Shown here piece by piece: positions 29,118 through 39,010 of a stretch of DNA of 59,677 nt. The notes under the pieces are model-generated. The model saw only the letters and a list, made by a program, of their open reading frames with translations, ran no database searches and was not told the origin of the DNA. The stretch comes from Thermodesulfobacteriota bacterium (GTDB lineage: Bacteria; Desulfobacterota; Desulfuromonadia; Desulfuromonadales; Geopsychrobacteraceae). Within the stretch, counting starts at the first letter, position 1; every line of letters begins with the position of its first letter. The position numbers were made by a program, and so were the translations under genes. The stretch spans positions 1 to 59,677 of the forward strand of contig JANQIN010000168.1 in the NCBI GenBank assembly GCA_028282145.1, written 5' to 3'.

Positions 29118-30887
29118 ATGATCTGCAACGACCTGGATGAAATACTCGCCCATCGAAAACTGGCCTCCTGGTTCCAACCTCTTGTGAACCTGAAAGAACA
29201 CCGTATCATCGGTTATGAAGCCTTGGTGCGCGGGCCCTCCGACAGCCCTTACCATTCCCCCATGAAGCTGTTTGATGCAGCCCTTCGGTGCGACCGGCAG
29301 GTCGACCTGGAGCTGATTTGTCGTGAAGTCCATATCCGGAACTTCAGCCGGCTGGAACTTCCCGGAAAACTGTTTCTGAACGTCAACCCCCTGACTCTTC
29401 AACAACCGAACCATCCCACCGGCTTTACCCTGCGCCACCTGGAACAATATGGCCTTGCGCCTGGGGACGTTGTTATCGAACTGACCGAGCAGGTACCGAT
29501 CGAGGATTATAATCTGCTTCGGGCAACACTGGGACACTACCGCAGCATGGGGTTTGCCGTTGCGATCGATGATCTGGGGGCCGGTTACGCCGGTTTGCGC
29601 CTCTGGTCGGAGTTACGCCCGGATTACGTAAAGTTCGACAAGCATTTTATTCAGGGTGTCAATGAAGACAACAGCAAGCGCCAGTTTATCCGGTCGATGC
29701 AGGAGATTGCTCTGGGTCTGGGTTGCATTACCATTGCCGAGGGGATCGAAAACCAGGCTGAGTATCGGGTCATGCAATCCCTGGGCATCTCCATTGGTCA
29801 GGGTTACCACTTTGACCGCCCCAAGGCCAATCCGATGCGGGATCTTCCGGTCCTGCAAGACCTTCATCACGAGGCCTATTGTCCCCTCCCGGGTCAGCGG
29901 ACCGAAAATCTGTCCAACCTGATTACCGAGGTTCCCACCATTCAGCCGAACACCCCCCTGCTGGATGTGGATGAAATCTTCAGCGTCAACCCGGACCTCT
30001 GGTCGATTCCTGTCATCGATCGGAGTCGCCCTGTCGGCATCATCCGGCGCCATGAGTTCCTTCGTCTCTTTGCCAGCCGCTATGGCCGCGATCTTTATTC
30101 CCGCCATCCGATTGAAAAATTCATGGAACCGGACCCGCTGATCATCGACAAGCACATCAGTCTGGAGAAGGTCAGTAAAGTGGTTACCGGGAGCAAGCAG
30201 CTTCAACCCGGAGAGTATTTTATTATTGTCGATCAGGGCCTTTATGTCGGTGTCGGCACGGTCATGGATCTATTGCGGACGATCACCGACCTGCAAGTCA
30301 AAAATGCCCGTTACGCCAATCCGTTGACCGGCCTTCCCGGAAACGTGCCGATTAATGAAATTCTTCAGACCCTTATCCGTAATCAACACACGTTCACGAC
30401 GTGTTACGTGGATTTGGACAATTTCAAACCGTTCAACGACTTTTACGATTACAATCGTGGCGACCAGGTTCTCCAGATGTTGGCCAAGCTGTTGGCGGAT
30501 GAAGCCCACCCCGACCGTGATTTTATCGGTCATATCGGGGGGGACGACTTTATGCTGATCTTTCAGAGCGAAGACTGGGAACTGCGCTGTCAGCGCATTC
30601 TCAAACGGTTTTCCCAACAGGTCACGCATTTCTACGATTCTCGGCACCGCAAGGACGGTGGGATCTATGCCACTAACCGGAGCGGTGAACAGGTCTTTTA
30701 CCCTCTGATGACCGTCTCTATCGGAGCCACCCGCTCCTCGACCGCACATCACCAAAGTTGCCATGAGGTCGCTTCTCGTGCCAGTGAGGCCAAACGGATG
30801 GCCAAGAAAACCAAAGGCAACAGCCTTTTTATTGACCGTCGAAGCCACCACCCCAAAGTCCCTTCGCAGCATTCAACCACTGCCTGA
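29118..30887 (+). CDS. EAL-CBS-GGDEF domain protein
   Basis: GYEALVRGPSDSPYHSP EAL; central CBS-like pair; C-terminal GGDEF with HIGGDDFMLIF. Confidence 0.87.
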   Translation: MICNDLDEILAHRKLASWFQPLVNLKEHRIIGYEALVRGPSDSPYHSPMKLFDAALRCDRQVDLELICREVHIRNFSRLELPGKLFLNVNPLTLQQPNHPTGFTLRHLEQYGLAPGDVVIELTEQVPIEDYNLLRATLGHYRSMGFAVAIDDLGAGYAGLRLWSELRPDYVKFDKHFIQGVNEDNSKRQFIRSMQEIALGLGCITIAEGIENQAEYRVMQSLGISIGQGYHFDRPKANPMRDLPVLQDLHHEAYCPLPGQRTENLSNLITEVPTIQPNTPLLDVDEIFSVNPDLWSIPVIDRSRPVGIIRRHEFLRLFASRYGRDLYSRHPIEKFMEPDPLIIDKHISLEKVSKVVTGSKQLQPGEYFIIVDQGLYVGVGTVMDLLRTITDLQVKNARYANPLTGLPGNVPINEILQTLIRNQHTFTTCYVDLDNFKPFNDFYDYNRGDQVLQMLAKLLADEAHPDRDFIGHIGGDDFMLIFQSEDWELRCQRILKRFSQQVTHFYDSRHRKDGGIYATNRSGEQVFYPLMTVSIGATRSSTAHHQSCHEVASRASEAKRMAKKTKGNSLFIDRRSHHPKVPSQHSTTA

Positions 30888-30990
30888 CCTCCTGAATGAC
30901 GCAAAAAAACGCCACAGCCTAATCCATTGCTAACATTTTAAAGTTAAAAATTTTTCATAATATCGGCAATGATTTTTTAAAGGAGACATC

Positions 30991-33177
30991 ATGAGTCTCG
31001 GAAAAAAGCTTACTCTCGGGTTTGGCGCGATTATCTTTCTGGTCATCGGCATGTGCGGCTGGTCTTACTGGACCGGCACGCGGGTTCTTGACGCAAGCGA
31101 TAAGGCGTTGGTCGCACAAACTTCCGCCCGCCAGGCTCAGGAGTTCTCAGAACAGGCCCGGCTGTGGAAAGAACGAATCGCCGCCACGGTTACCGGTCAC
31201 CAGAAAGAGCTCCAACTGCTTCAGGCCAGTCTTTTACGGAACCAGTCGCCCGCCAACGCTTTCCTGGCAGAAACACCTAACAGCCTGCGAGAGTTTCTGT
31301 CTTACTCCGATCTGGAACAGCTCTATCTTCTGGCACCGGGCAGCCAAAAGGTGGTGACCCAGCTGACAAAGCAGCAAGAGCTTCTGGAACGTGAAGGTGC
31401 TGCCCTCCAGGAGGGGTGGAGGGTTCGCCACGAAGGGCTGGCGCCTCAGCTCGAAGGTTTGAAACGGACCTTGCTGAACTGGTCTCTCAAAACCGCCAAC
31501 ATGGTCTTTATTCAGAGTTCGGTTTCCGAACTCGTTGCGGACGAGTTGGAGGAGACGCCGCTCGAAGAGTTTCTGGCCAGCCCTATTTATCAAGAGTTTG
31601 CCCCCCAGTATGCGCCTCTCGTAGAAACGATGAAAAGTGCCCGGGTTACCAACGAAAAACTCTATCGCGCCATCTACGATCTGGACGACATCATGATGGA
31701 GGGCGCCTGGGAAAAAGCCCGTTTGCATTACCGGGATTTCTTCCCGCCGTTGACCAAATCCCTGTTGGTCGACCTTGACAGTTTGCTCTCCAGTGAAAAT
31801 CGCATCCTCAAAGCCCAGAAACGGGGTATTGAGCGTCTCAATGGTCCTCTCAGCCAAGCCTCGGACGACGCGCAAAGGCTGCTGGCGCAACTGGAAACGA
31901 GCATCTCGTCCCGGGCCGCAGGACGACAGACGGCAGCGCTCGAAGCCTCCCAGGCGGCGATTGCCGCTGGCAAGGCCATGAGAAGCGAGGTCAAATTGGC
32001 TCAGATGTCGACCATCGGCCTAACCTTGGGGATTGTCCTTCTTTCAATGCTGATGAGTTGGTTTCTGGTTCGGGTGACCACCCGTCCTCTGGCACAAGCG
32101 ATCCAGATGCTGAAGGATCTTGGGAATGGTAAGCTCGACCGACGTCTCAGCCTTCGGTCGAAAGATGAATTCGGCCAGATGGCACAGACCATGAACAGCT
32201 TTGCCGACACCCTTCAGCATCAGGTTCTGACCGCATTCCGCTGCCTCGCTCAGGGCGACTTCACCTTTAAGGCCGATGGGCTGATCGCCGAGCCTCTTGC
32301 TGAGGCCAACCGGAGCCTCAATCAACTGATCGACGAGATCGATGCCTCGGCTCAGCAGGTCAATCTCGGCAGTAATCAGATCCATAGCACCAGCCAGACC
32401 TTGTCGGAGGGTGCAACTGAGCAGGCCCGTTCCATTGAGGAGATCACCGGCCATATGGATGGCATCTCCAACCGTACCCAAATGAATACTGAGCGTGTTC
32501 AAGAGGCCAATAAGCTGTCCTCGGAAGCTCAGGGTGCTGCCAAACACGGGCGAGACCAGATGCAACAGATGACAGCGTCCATGGCCGAGATCAATCAGGC
32601 CGGTGAAGCGATCTCCAAAATCATCAAAACGATCGATGAGATCGCCTTTCAAACCAACCTGCTGGCTTTGAATGCAGCGGTTGAAGCCGCCCGGGCCGGC
32701 CAACACGGTAAGGGATTCGCCGTGGTGGCGGAAGAGGTTCGGGGCCTGGCGGCGCGAAGCGCCAAGGCGGCGGCAGAAACCGCTGTATTAATTGAAGACG
32801 CAGTCACCCGGGCCCAAAGAGGGACCGAAATCGCCGGTCGAACGTCTCACGCCCTGGACGGTATTGAAGAGACCATCGGTAGTCTTGGACAGCTTATCGA
32901 AGATATCTCCAGCACCTTTGTCCAACAGGCTGGCGGCATCCGCCAGACCAACGAGCGACTTCAGGATATTCGGCGGGTCACCGAGCAGAATACAGCCCAC
33001 GCGGAGGAAGCGGCGGCGGCCGCCGCCGAACTGGCGGGTCAGGCGACCAGTCTGCATCAGAGAATCAGTCAGTTCACTTTGAGCAACCAGTTTCGTGGTC
33101 ACCATTCCCTGCCTCACCCAACACAGAGTGCTGACGATCAATTGAACCTTTTATCGCCTCCAGAGCGTGTCGCCTGA
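30991..33177 (+). CDS. Methyl-accepting chemotaxis protein
   Basis: TM-sensor-TM-HAMP, then signalling hairpin [47 protein letters not shown]. Confidence 0.95.
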   Translation: MSLGKKLTLGFGAIIFLVIGMCGWSYWTGTRVLDASDKALVAQTSARQAQEFSEQARLWKERIAATVTGHQKELQLLQASLLRNQSPANAFLAETPNSLREFLSYSDLEQLYLLAPGSQKVVTQLTKQQELLEREGAALQEGWRVRHEGLAPQLEGLKRTLLNWSLKTANMVFIQSSVSELVADELEETPLEEFLASPIYQEFAPQYAPLVETMKSARVTNEKLYRAIYDLDDIMMEGAWEKARLHYRDFFPPLTKSLLVDLDSLLSSENRILKAQKRGIERLNGPLSQASDDAQRLLAQLETSISSRAAGRQTAALEASQAAIAAGKAMRSEVKLAQMSTIGLTLGIVLLSMLMSWFLVRVTTRPLAQAIQMLKDLGNGKLDRRLSLRSKDEFGQMAQTMNSFADTLQHQVLTAFRCLAQGDFTFKADGLIAEPLAEANRSLNQLIDEIDASAQQVNLGSNQIHSTSQTLSEGATEQARSIEEITGHMDGISNRTQMNTERVQEANKLSSEAQGAAKHGRDQMQQMTASMAEINQAGEAISKIIKTIDEIAFQTNLLALNAAVEAARAGQHGKGFAVVAEEVRGLAARSAKAAAETAVLIEDAVTRAQRGTEIAGRTSHALDGIEETIGSLGQLIEDISSTFVQQAGGIRQTNERLQDIRRVTEQNTAHAEEAAAAAAELAGQATSLHQRISQFTLSNQFRGHHSLPHPTQSADDQLNLLSPPERVA

Positions 33178-33228
33178 TTTCGGAACACCGAAAATACGTA
33201 TCTCTCCAGGAATATTGTCAAAAAAAAG

Positions 33229-33251
33229 GCCGGAACCCTTGAGGTTCCGGC
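33229..33251 (-). terminator. Rho-independent terminator for the phoU direction (H1)
   Basis: GCCGGAACC-cttga-GGTTCCGGC; on the minus strand it is followed by TTTTTTT. Confidence 0.7.
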
Positions 33252-33325
33252 ATCCGTTTAATGACAAACCCCTTCCCTGGGCTTTGTCATACTCGTTTCG
33301 CCCTCGTGTAAGGATGGCGTGGTTT

Positions 33326-33375
33326 TGCTTTACTCACAAACTCAGGAGCTGACAATGCCCCTGAGTTTGGCTCGC
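33326..33375. repeat. 50-bp hairpin repeat, copy 2
   Basis: TGCTTTACTCACAAACTCAGGAGCTGACAATGCCCCTGAGTTTGGCTCGC; same 20-bp left and 18-bp right arms as copy 1. Confidence 0.8.
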
Positions 33376-33416
33376 CCATCCTTGGGCTCGAGCTGACTGT
33401 TTGTCAACAGTCTCAA

Positions 33417-33450
33417 ATGCCGGAAACTTGAAGTTTCCGGCATTTTTTTG
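33417..33450 (+). terminator. Rho-independent terminator for the mcp direction (H5)
   Basis: ATGCCGGAAAC-TTGAA-GTTTCCGGCAT followed by TTTTTT. Confidence 0.85.
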
Positions 33451-33458
33451 GGAGTCAC

Positions 33459-34115
33459 TCAGGCAATCGTGTGACGAACAATATCGCCCTGGATCATGTA
33501 GATGATATCTTCGGCGATATTGGTTGCCAGGTCAGCAATCCGTTCCAGATGCCGGGATACCGTCAGGTAACTCATGTGCTGGTGAATATGTTCGGGTGCC
33601 TCCTGAATCGCTTCTTTGACCTTGTCGAAATTTTCCGCATGGCGCCGGTCGATCTCATCGTCCATTGCCATGACTTTTTTGGCCAGAATCACGTCCTTGT
33701 TCACCAGAGAGTCGAGAGCGAACTCCAGCATCTGTTGAGTCTCTTCCGCCATCTTCCGCAAATCGTAAGGGCAGGTTACATGCTTCTTTTCACACAGAGA
33801 CAGGGCGCGGCGGGACAAGGCAGCGGCCAGGTCGCTGATCCGTTCAAGGTCGTTGTTCATCTTGAGGATGGCGATAATATAACGCAAGTCACTTGCCACA
33901 GGCTGATACAATGCCAACGCCTTGAGACACTCTTCTTCCAGTTCTACTTCCAGGGTATTGACCCGGTCGTCCGAATCGACCACCTTCTGCGCCAGGTCAC
34001 AATCGTTCTTTTCCAGCGCACGGACCGACTGCTGCACCGACTCCTCCACCAGTGCCGCCAGGGACAGGAGGCGTTTTTTCAACAGCTCCAGTTCACGATG
34101 AAAATGCAAGGTCAT
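33459..34115 (-). CDS. phoU: Phosphate signalling complex protein PhoU
   Basis: HFHRELELLKKRLLSLAALVEESVQQSVRAL, VDSDDRVNTLEVELEEECLKALALYQPVASDLRYIIAILKMNNDLERI. Confidence 0.95.
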   Translation of the reverse strand: MTLHFHRELELLKKRLLSLAALVEESVQQSVRALEKNDCDLAQKVVDSDDRVNTLEVELEEECLKALALYQPVASDLRYIIAILKMNNDLERISDLAAALSRRALSLCEKKHVTCPYDLRKMAEETQQMLEFALDSLVNKDVILAKKVMAMDDEIDRRHAENFDKVKEAIQEAPEHIHQHMSYLTVSRHLERIADLATNIAEDIIYMIQGDIVRHTIA

Positions 34116-34126
34116 ATCTTCCCCCC

Positions 34127-34900
34127 TTAACCGAAACGGCCGGTGATGTAGTCTTCCGTTTTCTTGTTTTTCGGATTGGTAAAGATGTCTTGAGTCTTAT
34201 CATACTCTACCAGCTCACCTTCGAACAAAAAGGCCGTGTAATCGGAGACACGTGCCGCCTGCTGCATGTTGTGGGTAACGATCAGGATGGTGAACTCTTC
34301 GCGCAGTTCGGTGATCAGGTCTTCCACTCGGGCGGTCGACTTGGGGTCGAGCGCAGAACAGGGTTCGTCCATCAGGATGACTTCCGGATTGACCGCGATG
34401 GCGCGGGCAATACAGAGACGCTGCATCTGCCCACCGGACAGTCCGAGGGCCGATTCACTTAACCGATCCTTGACCTCGTCCCAGAGGGCCGCACCGTGAA
34501 GGGCTTTTTCCACCGTCTCGTCCAGCACCGCCTTGTCTTTGATGCCGGCGATCCGAAGACCGTAGATAACGTTTTCGTAGATCGACTTGGGGAAGGGGTT
34601 GGATTTCTGGAAGACCATCCCCACCCGGCGCCGCAGTTCGATGACATCGACACCCGCCGAATAAATATCCGTGCCATGAAGACGGATGTTGCCGTCCATA
34701 CGGGCAATATCCACCAGGTCGTTCATCCGGTTGAAGCACCGCAAAAAAGTCGACTTGCCGCATCCCGAAGGTCCGATCAGCGCTGTCACCTGTTTTTTGG
34801 GAAACGACAGATTCAGATCGAAAAGCGCCTGGGCGTCGCCGTAATAAAAATTGAATTTTTCGACCTCGATAACGGGGTCCGGAATGGTGATATCGGTCAT
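34127..34900 (-). CDS. pstB: Phosphate ABC transporter ATP-binding protein
   Basis: [50 protein letters not shown]. Confidence 0.97.
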   Translation of the reverse strand: MTDITIPDPVIEVEKFNFYYGDAQALFDLNLSFPKKQVTALIGPSGCGKSTFLRCFNRMNDLVDIARMDGNIRLHGTDIYSAGVDVIELRRRVGMVFQKSNPFPKSIYENVIYGLRIAGIKDKAVLDETVEKALHGAALWDEVKDRLSESALGLSGGQMQRLCIARAIAVNPEVILMDEPCSALDPKSTARVEDLITELREEFTILIVTHNMQQAARVSDYTAFLFEGELVEYDKTQDIFTNPKNKKTEDYITGRFG

Positions 34901-34918
34901 GATCAGTCCCTTATTAAA

Positions 34919-36538
34919 TTAGAACGTACCCGAAGAGTACTTCTTTTTCATCTTGTTTCGCATATGGATTGCCACGCTGCTCATGACCAGTACAATCAGC
35001 ACCAGCAACAGGGTGGTCACATAAACCATCGGTTTTGCGGCCTCAACATTCGGCGATTGGAAACCGATGTCGTAGATATGAAAACCCAGATGCATAAACT
35101 TGCGATCCAGGTGGAGGAACGGGAACTCTCCATCCAGGGGAAGACTGGGGGCCAGCTTGACCACCCCGGTGATCATCAACGGTGCAACTTCACCGGCAGC
35201 GCGGGCCATGGAAAGGATCAGACCGGTCATAATCCCCGGAGAAGCCATCGGCAGCAGGATACGGGTCAGGAGTTGGAACTTGGTGGAACCCAGCGCCAGG
35301 GAACCTTCGCGTACCCCCTGGGGAATCGCACCCAAAGCCTCATCGGTGGAGACGATAACCACCGGCACCGTCAGGATAGCCAGGGTCAGCGAGGCCCAGA
35401 GAATACCGCCGGTGCCCATGGTCGGGGTCGGTAACCGTTCCGGGTAGAAGATCTGGTCCAAGGTCCCACCGATCCCATAGACGAAGAAACCCAGACCGAA
35501 GATGCCGTAAACGATCGACGGAATCCCGGCCAGGTTGTTAACCGCGATCCGGACCAGTCGCACAACCGGTCCGTCCTTGGCGTACTCCCGCAGATAGACC
35601 GCAGCGATAACCCCCATGGGGAAGGACACCAGGCTCATCAGGAAGATCAGCATCACGGTGCCGAAGATTGCGGGAAACAGACCGCCCTCGGTGTTGGCTT
35701 CCCGAGGTTCTCCGAGGAACAGCTCAATCAGCTTGCTGCCGTAGAAGAGCATCTTGGACCCGGTCCCCATATCGTTGGGCTGGTAGAGTCGCACCACATG
35801 GGACAGTGGCAGGTCGATCTTGATACCGTTGGCGTCTTCCAGCAGCAGCCTGTACCTGGCTTGTTCGGCGCGGAGCTCATCCTGCTGATTCAGCAGGATG
35901 GTGAAATCTTCCCGCAGGGCATTGTGCATCCGCCGGACATCCAGCAACTCAGGGTCCTCGTCCTTCACACCGTTGTAGACCAGACGCTGGTCCTCCAGAC
36001 GCAACTCCTGCATCTGCTTGGAAAGGACCTGAATCCGATCGGCCAGAGCTTCAATTCGATGTTCCAGATTTTCAACCACCTCTTTTTTCTGATGGAACAG
36101 ATCCAGTACATCCTGATCCTCTGTCCCTTCCAGACCGGGGGCCCGGACTCCGGTCAGATAGCCGTAGAAATTTCCATACTCTTCCCGCTCGATGGCCACC
36201 GCATCCTTCGGCTCTGTGGTCTCGGTCACATCGGGTAGATTGATCCAGCGGAAATCCAGTCCGTTGATCTCCCGGTTGCCGATCTTGAACTGGGCCCGGT
36301 CACCTTCGCCGGACGGCATCGGCTCCTGCTTGATATGCTCGCCCATCACCCGGGTACCGTCCTTCATCTGCAGTTGCTGAAGGTTGGCAGGCCAGAAAAC
36401 ACCCAGTCCATTGACCATAACCACCACAATCAGGGTGGCGGTGATCAGCAGGGTCAGCGCCAGCGAGGCCCCGGTCATCCAGACCCAGGGTTCCCCCTTG
36501 CGCCAGAGGCTTTCGCTCTTGTTATTCGTAATATCCAC
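34919..36538 (-). CDS. pstA: Phosphate ABC transporter permease PstA (long form)
   Basis: C-terminal permease domain (AAVYLREYAKDGPVVRLVRIAVNNLAGIPSIVYGIFGLGFFV); extended N-terminal periplasmic/coiled-coil insert; next to pstB. Confidence 0.93.
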   Translation of the reverse strand: MDITNNKSESLWRKGEPWVWMTGASLALTLLITATLIVVVMVNGLGVFWPANLQQLQMKDGTRVMGEHIKQEPMPSGEGDRAQFKIGNREINGLDFRWINLPDVTETTEPKDAVAIEREEYGNFYGYLTGVRAPGLEGTEDQDVLDLFHQKKEVVENLEHRIEALADRIQVLSKQMQELRLEDQRLVYNGVKDEDPELLDVRRMHNALREDFTILLNQQDELRAEQARYRLLLEDANGIKIDLPLSHVVRLYQPNDMGTGSKMLFYGSKLIELFLGEPREANTEGGLFPAIFGTVMLIFLMSLVSFPMGVIAAVYLREYAKDGPVVRLVRIAVNNLAGIPSIVYGIFGLGFFVYGIGGTLDQIFYPERLPTPTMGTGGILWASLTLAILTVPVVIVSTDEALGAIPQGVREGSLALGSTKFQLLTRILLPMASPGIMTGLILSMARAAGEVAPLMITGVVKLAPSLPLDGEFPFLHLDRKFMHLGFHIYDIGFQSPNVEAAKPMVYVTTLLLVLIVLVMSSVAIHMRNKMKKKYSSGTF

Positions 36539-36565
36539 GTTTCGGTCCTTCGTCTTCGGTTCGGG

Positions 36566-38794
36566 TTAGAAGCGGCCGTACTTGCGCCGCAGTCGCTGCC
36601 GAACCACTTCGGCCACGGTATTCAGGACAAAGGTCATCACGAAAAGGATGACCGCCGAAAGGAACAGAACCCGGTACAGGGTCCCACCCACCGGTGCTTC
36701 GGGAATCTCGACCGCGATGTTGGCCGACAAGGGACGCATCCCGTTAAAGATCGACCATTCCATGATGGCCGTGTTACCGGTCGCCATCAGCACGATCATC
36801 GTTTCACCGATCGCGCGACCGAAACCGATCATGGTTCCGGCAAAGATCCCGGGCGAGGCCGAGGGCAGAATGACCCGGGCCACTGTCTGCCAGCGGCTGG
36901 CTCCCACTGCCAGGGAGGCCGCCTTCAGCGGTTTGGGCACGTTGGACAGACTGTCTTCGGCGATGGTGAAGATAATCGGGATCACCGCAAAACCCATCGC
37001 CAGGGCGATAATCATGCAGTTCCGCGGGTCGTAACGCATACCGGCCGAGTTGAACAACCAGAGCTTGAAACTGCCGTCAAACAATACCCCTTCAAAGAAA
37101 GGTCCCAGAAGATAAGCCACGAAAAGAGAGAAGATGAAGATCGGTGCAATGACGAGAAACTCGTTCCCTTTTTCAAGATCTTTGACCTGATCCTTTTTAC
37201 GAAACTGGTCCCACAGAGCCAGGAAGCCGAAAAAGACGAACGGGGTGAGAATAAACGTGATAAAAACAGCCACCACGTTGATCTCAACCAGTGGGGCCAG
37301 CCAGAGGGCGGCCAGGAAACCGATGACCACGGTAGGGATGGCGGCCATGATCTCGACCGTCGGTTTGATCATCTCCCGGGTTCTTGCGCTGGCAAACTGA
37401 GAGGTGTAGATCGCGCCCAGCAAGGCTACCGGGACGGCAAACAACATGGCATACACAGTACCCTTGATGGTTCCGAAGATCAGCGGTGTCAGGCTCAGTT
37501 TCGGCTCGAAATCATCGCTGCCCGAGGAGGACTGCCAGGAATAGCTCGGTTCGTCGTAGCTTTCATACCAGACCTTGCCAAACAGGGTGGTCCAGCTGAT
37601 TTCCGGATGGGGGTTGTCCACCTCCCAGATGGTGACTTTTCCATCGGCCGACTGGGCCAGCAGTCCATTATCCCGGATAGAAGCCGAGATCCGTTCGGTT
37701 TTTCCCGGCTCTTCAAAGGTCAGCAGCAATCGTTCGCTGGTGGTATGGTTCAGGTGGATCTTTCCGGTCGCATCCAACGAGTAAAATCCTTTGTTACGGC
37801 TGGACGGAACAAACTGCTTGATCGGGGCTCCATGGGGTTTGAGGGTATGGATCTTCTCCAGAAACTTCCCTTTGCCCTGCTCCGGCTTACGAACCGGGAA
37901 CCAGGAGGCGACCCGCCCCTTGTCATCACCGACCAGTACGGAGATATCGCCCAGAAGCATTGCCAGTGCGGTAATAGCGGTCCCGTCACCGGAAGCATCC
38001 ACTTTTTCAGTCAGGGCAACCTCTTCCGGATCAGCCAGTTGCCAACGAAGCAGTTCACCCTTGTCAGTTCCGACATAGAGAATATCGCCCAGAGTACCCA
38101 AGGCCATAGCGGTCAGGGTCTCCCGGCCCTCGGTCAGGCGGGTATGCTGAACCACCTCTTCCTCCTCACCCAGCATGTCTTCCTGCACTACCCACTGTCT
38201 GAGGTGGAGGCTTCCGTCCTGCATCAAGTCAACCCGGGTGGTCCGGTTTTCCTCTTCATGGAAGCGGGCCAGGCTTTTGAGCGGAATGCCGTTTTCAGGA
38301 GTCGGAAGTTTTTTGATCTGCTTGATGACCGGACGGATGGTCCGTGTGCCTTCGGCATCGAACTCGGGTTTGAACTGAACCTGAATCAGGCCGAGCGATC
38401 CATCGTCCCACAACAGATTGAATTTCTGGGCACCATAACTATCGATAGCCAGAATTTTTTTCCCGCCATTGGCCGACTGAAGTTGTTTCTGAAAGACCAG
38501 TTGACTGCGCCGGGTGTCGACAAAACGAACCATTCCAGTCTTATCGATCGAAAAGGCCGTTTCAAGGTATTCATCCACACCGGAGGTCAAAATGGGATGG
38601 TCCTGCTTCTCTCCCTGCAGGGAAAACTTGGCGAACACGTCTGCATCGGCCGGCAGGAAAAGGGGCACAGAGACCTTGGCAATCAATAAAAGGATCAGCA
38701 CAACGCAGAAGATAATCGAGACCCCACCCAGGGTGATACCGTAGCGGGCCCAGCGATCGTTCCGTTTTGCGCGTTTCAGAAACTTCTGGTCCAT
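36566..38794 (-). CDS. pstC: Phosphate ABC transporter permease PstC (long form)
   Basis: C-terminal permease (AIYTSQFASARTREMIKPTVEIMAAIPTVVIGFLAALWLAP); about 400-residue beta-rich insert after TM1. Confidence 0.92.
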   Translation of the reverse strand: MDQKFLKRAKRNDRWARYGITLGGVSIIFCVVLILLLIAKVSVPLFLPADADVFAKFSLQGEKQDHPILTSGVDEYLETAFSIDKTGMVRFVDTRRSQLVFQKQLQSANGGKKILAIDSYGAQKFNLLWDDGSLGLIQVQFKPEFDAEGTRTIRPVIKQIKKLPTPENGIPLKSLARFHEEENRTTRVDLMQDGSLHLRQWVVQEDMLGEEEEVVQHTRLTEGRETLTAMALGTLGDILYVGTDKGELLRWQLADPEEVALTEKVDASGDGTAITALAMLLGDISVLVGDDKGRVASWFPVRKPEQGKGKFLEKIHTLKPHGAPIKQFVPSSRNKGFYSLDATGKIHLNHTTSERLLLTFEEPGKTERISASIRDNGLLAQSADGKVTIWEVDNPHPEISWTTLFGKVWYESYDEPSYSWQSSSGSDDFEPKLSLTPLIFGTIKGTVYAMLFAVPVALLGAIYTSQFASARTREMIKPTVEIMAAIPTVVIGFLAALWLAPLVEINVVAVFITFILTPFVFFGFLALWDQFRKKDQVKDLEKGNEFLVIAPIFIFSLFVAYLLGPFFEGVLFDGSFKLWLFNSAGMRYDPRNCMIIALAMGFAVIPIIFTIAEDSLSNVPKPLKAASLAVGASRWQTVARVILPSASPGIFAGTMIGFGRAIGETMIVLMATGNTAIMEWSIFNGMRPLSANIAVEIPEAPVGGTLYRVLFLSAVILFVMTFVLNTVAEVVRQRLRRKYGRF

Positions 38795-38943
38795 AAGGGG
38801 AATACCTGTTCTTTATAAGGAATATGAGCAAAACATGAGGTCGCGTCGTTTATCCACTGCAATCACCCTCAGTGTCAAGGCACAATATTGCTAATTAACC
38901 ATTCCTTTATTAGCAGACGATGAATATCCGCCCACTTCAAACA

Positions 38944-38982
38944 AAAGTACCCCCTGAACCCGAAAGGCCCAGGGGGTACTTT
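38944..38982 (-). terminator. Rho-independent terminator downstream of pstS
   Basis: AAAGTACCCCCT...AGGGGGTACTTT, followed by T-rich sequence on the minus strand. Confidence 0.75.
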
Positions 38983-39010
38983 CTGTGTTAAACCGAATCA
39001 GTTACTCGCA

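Noticed and set aside
33229-33450. CRISPR-like or integron attC-like interpretation of the hairpin array
   Set aside because: Hairpins differ in sequence, there are no regular direct repeats or spacers, and no integrase or cas genes are present.
36335-38689. 784-aa plus-strand ORF
   Set aside because: Antisense to pstC/pstA, with compositionally biased translation (rich in Q, H, G, D, R) and no recognisable domain; the minus-strand permeases explain the codon structure.
38850-38858. Single TTATCCACT site near the pst genes
   Set aside because: One 8/9 match to the DnaA box with no partner site at 21 bp; expected by chance in 60 kb.
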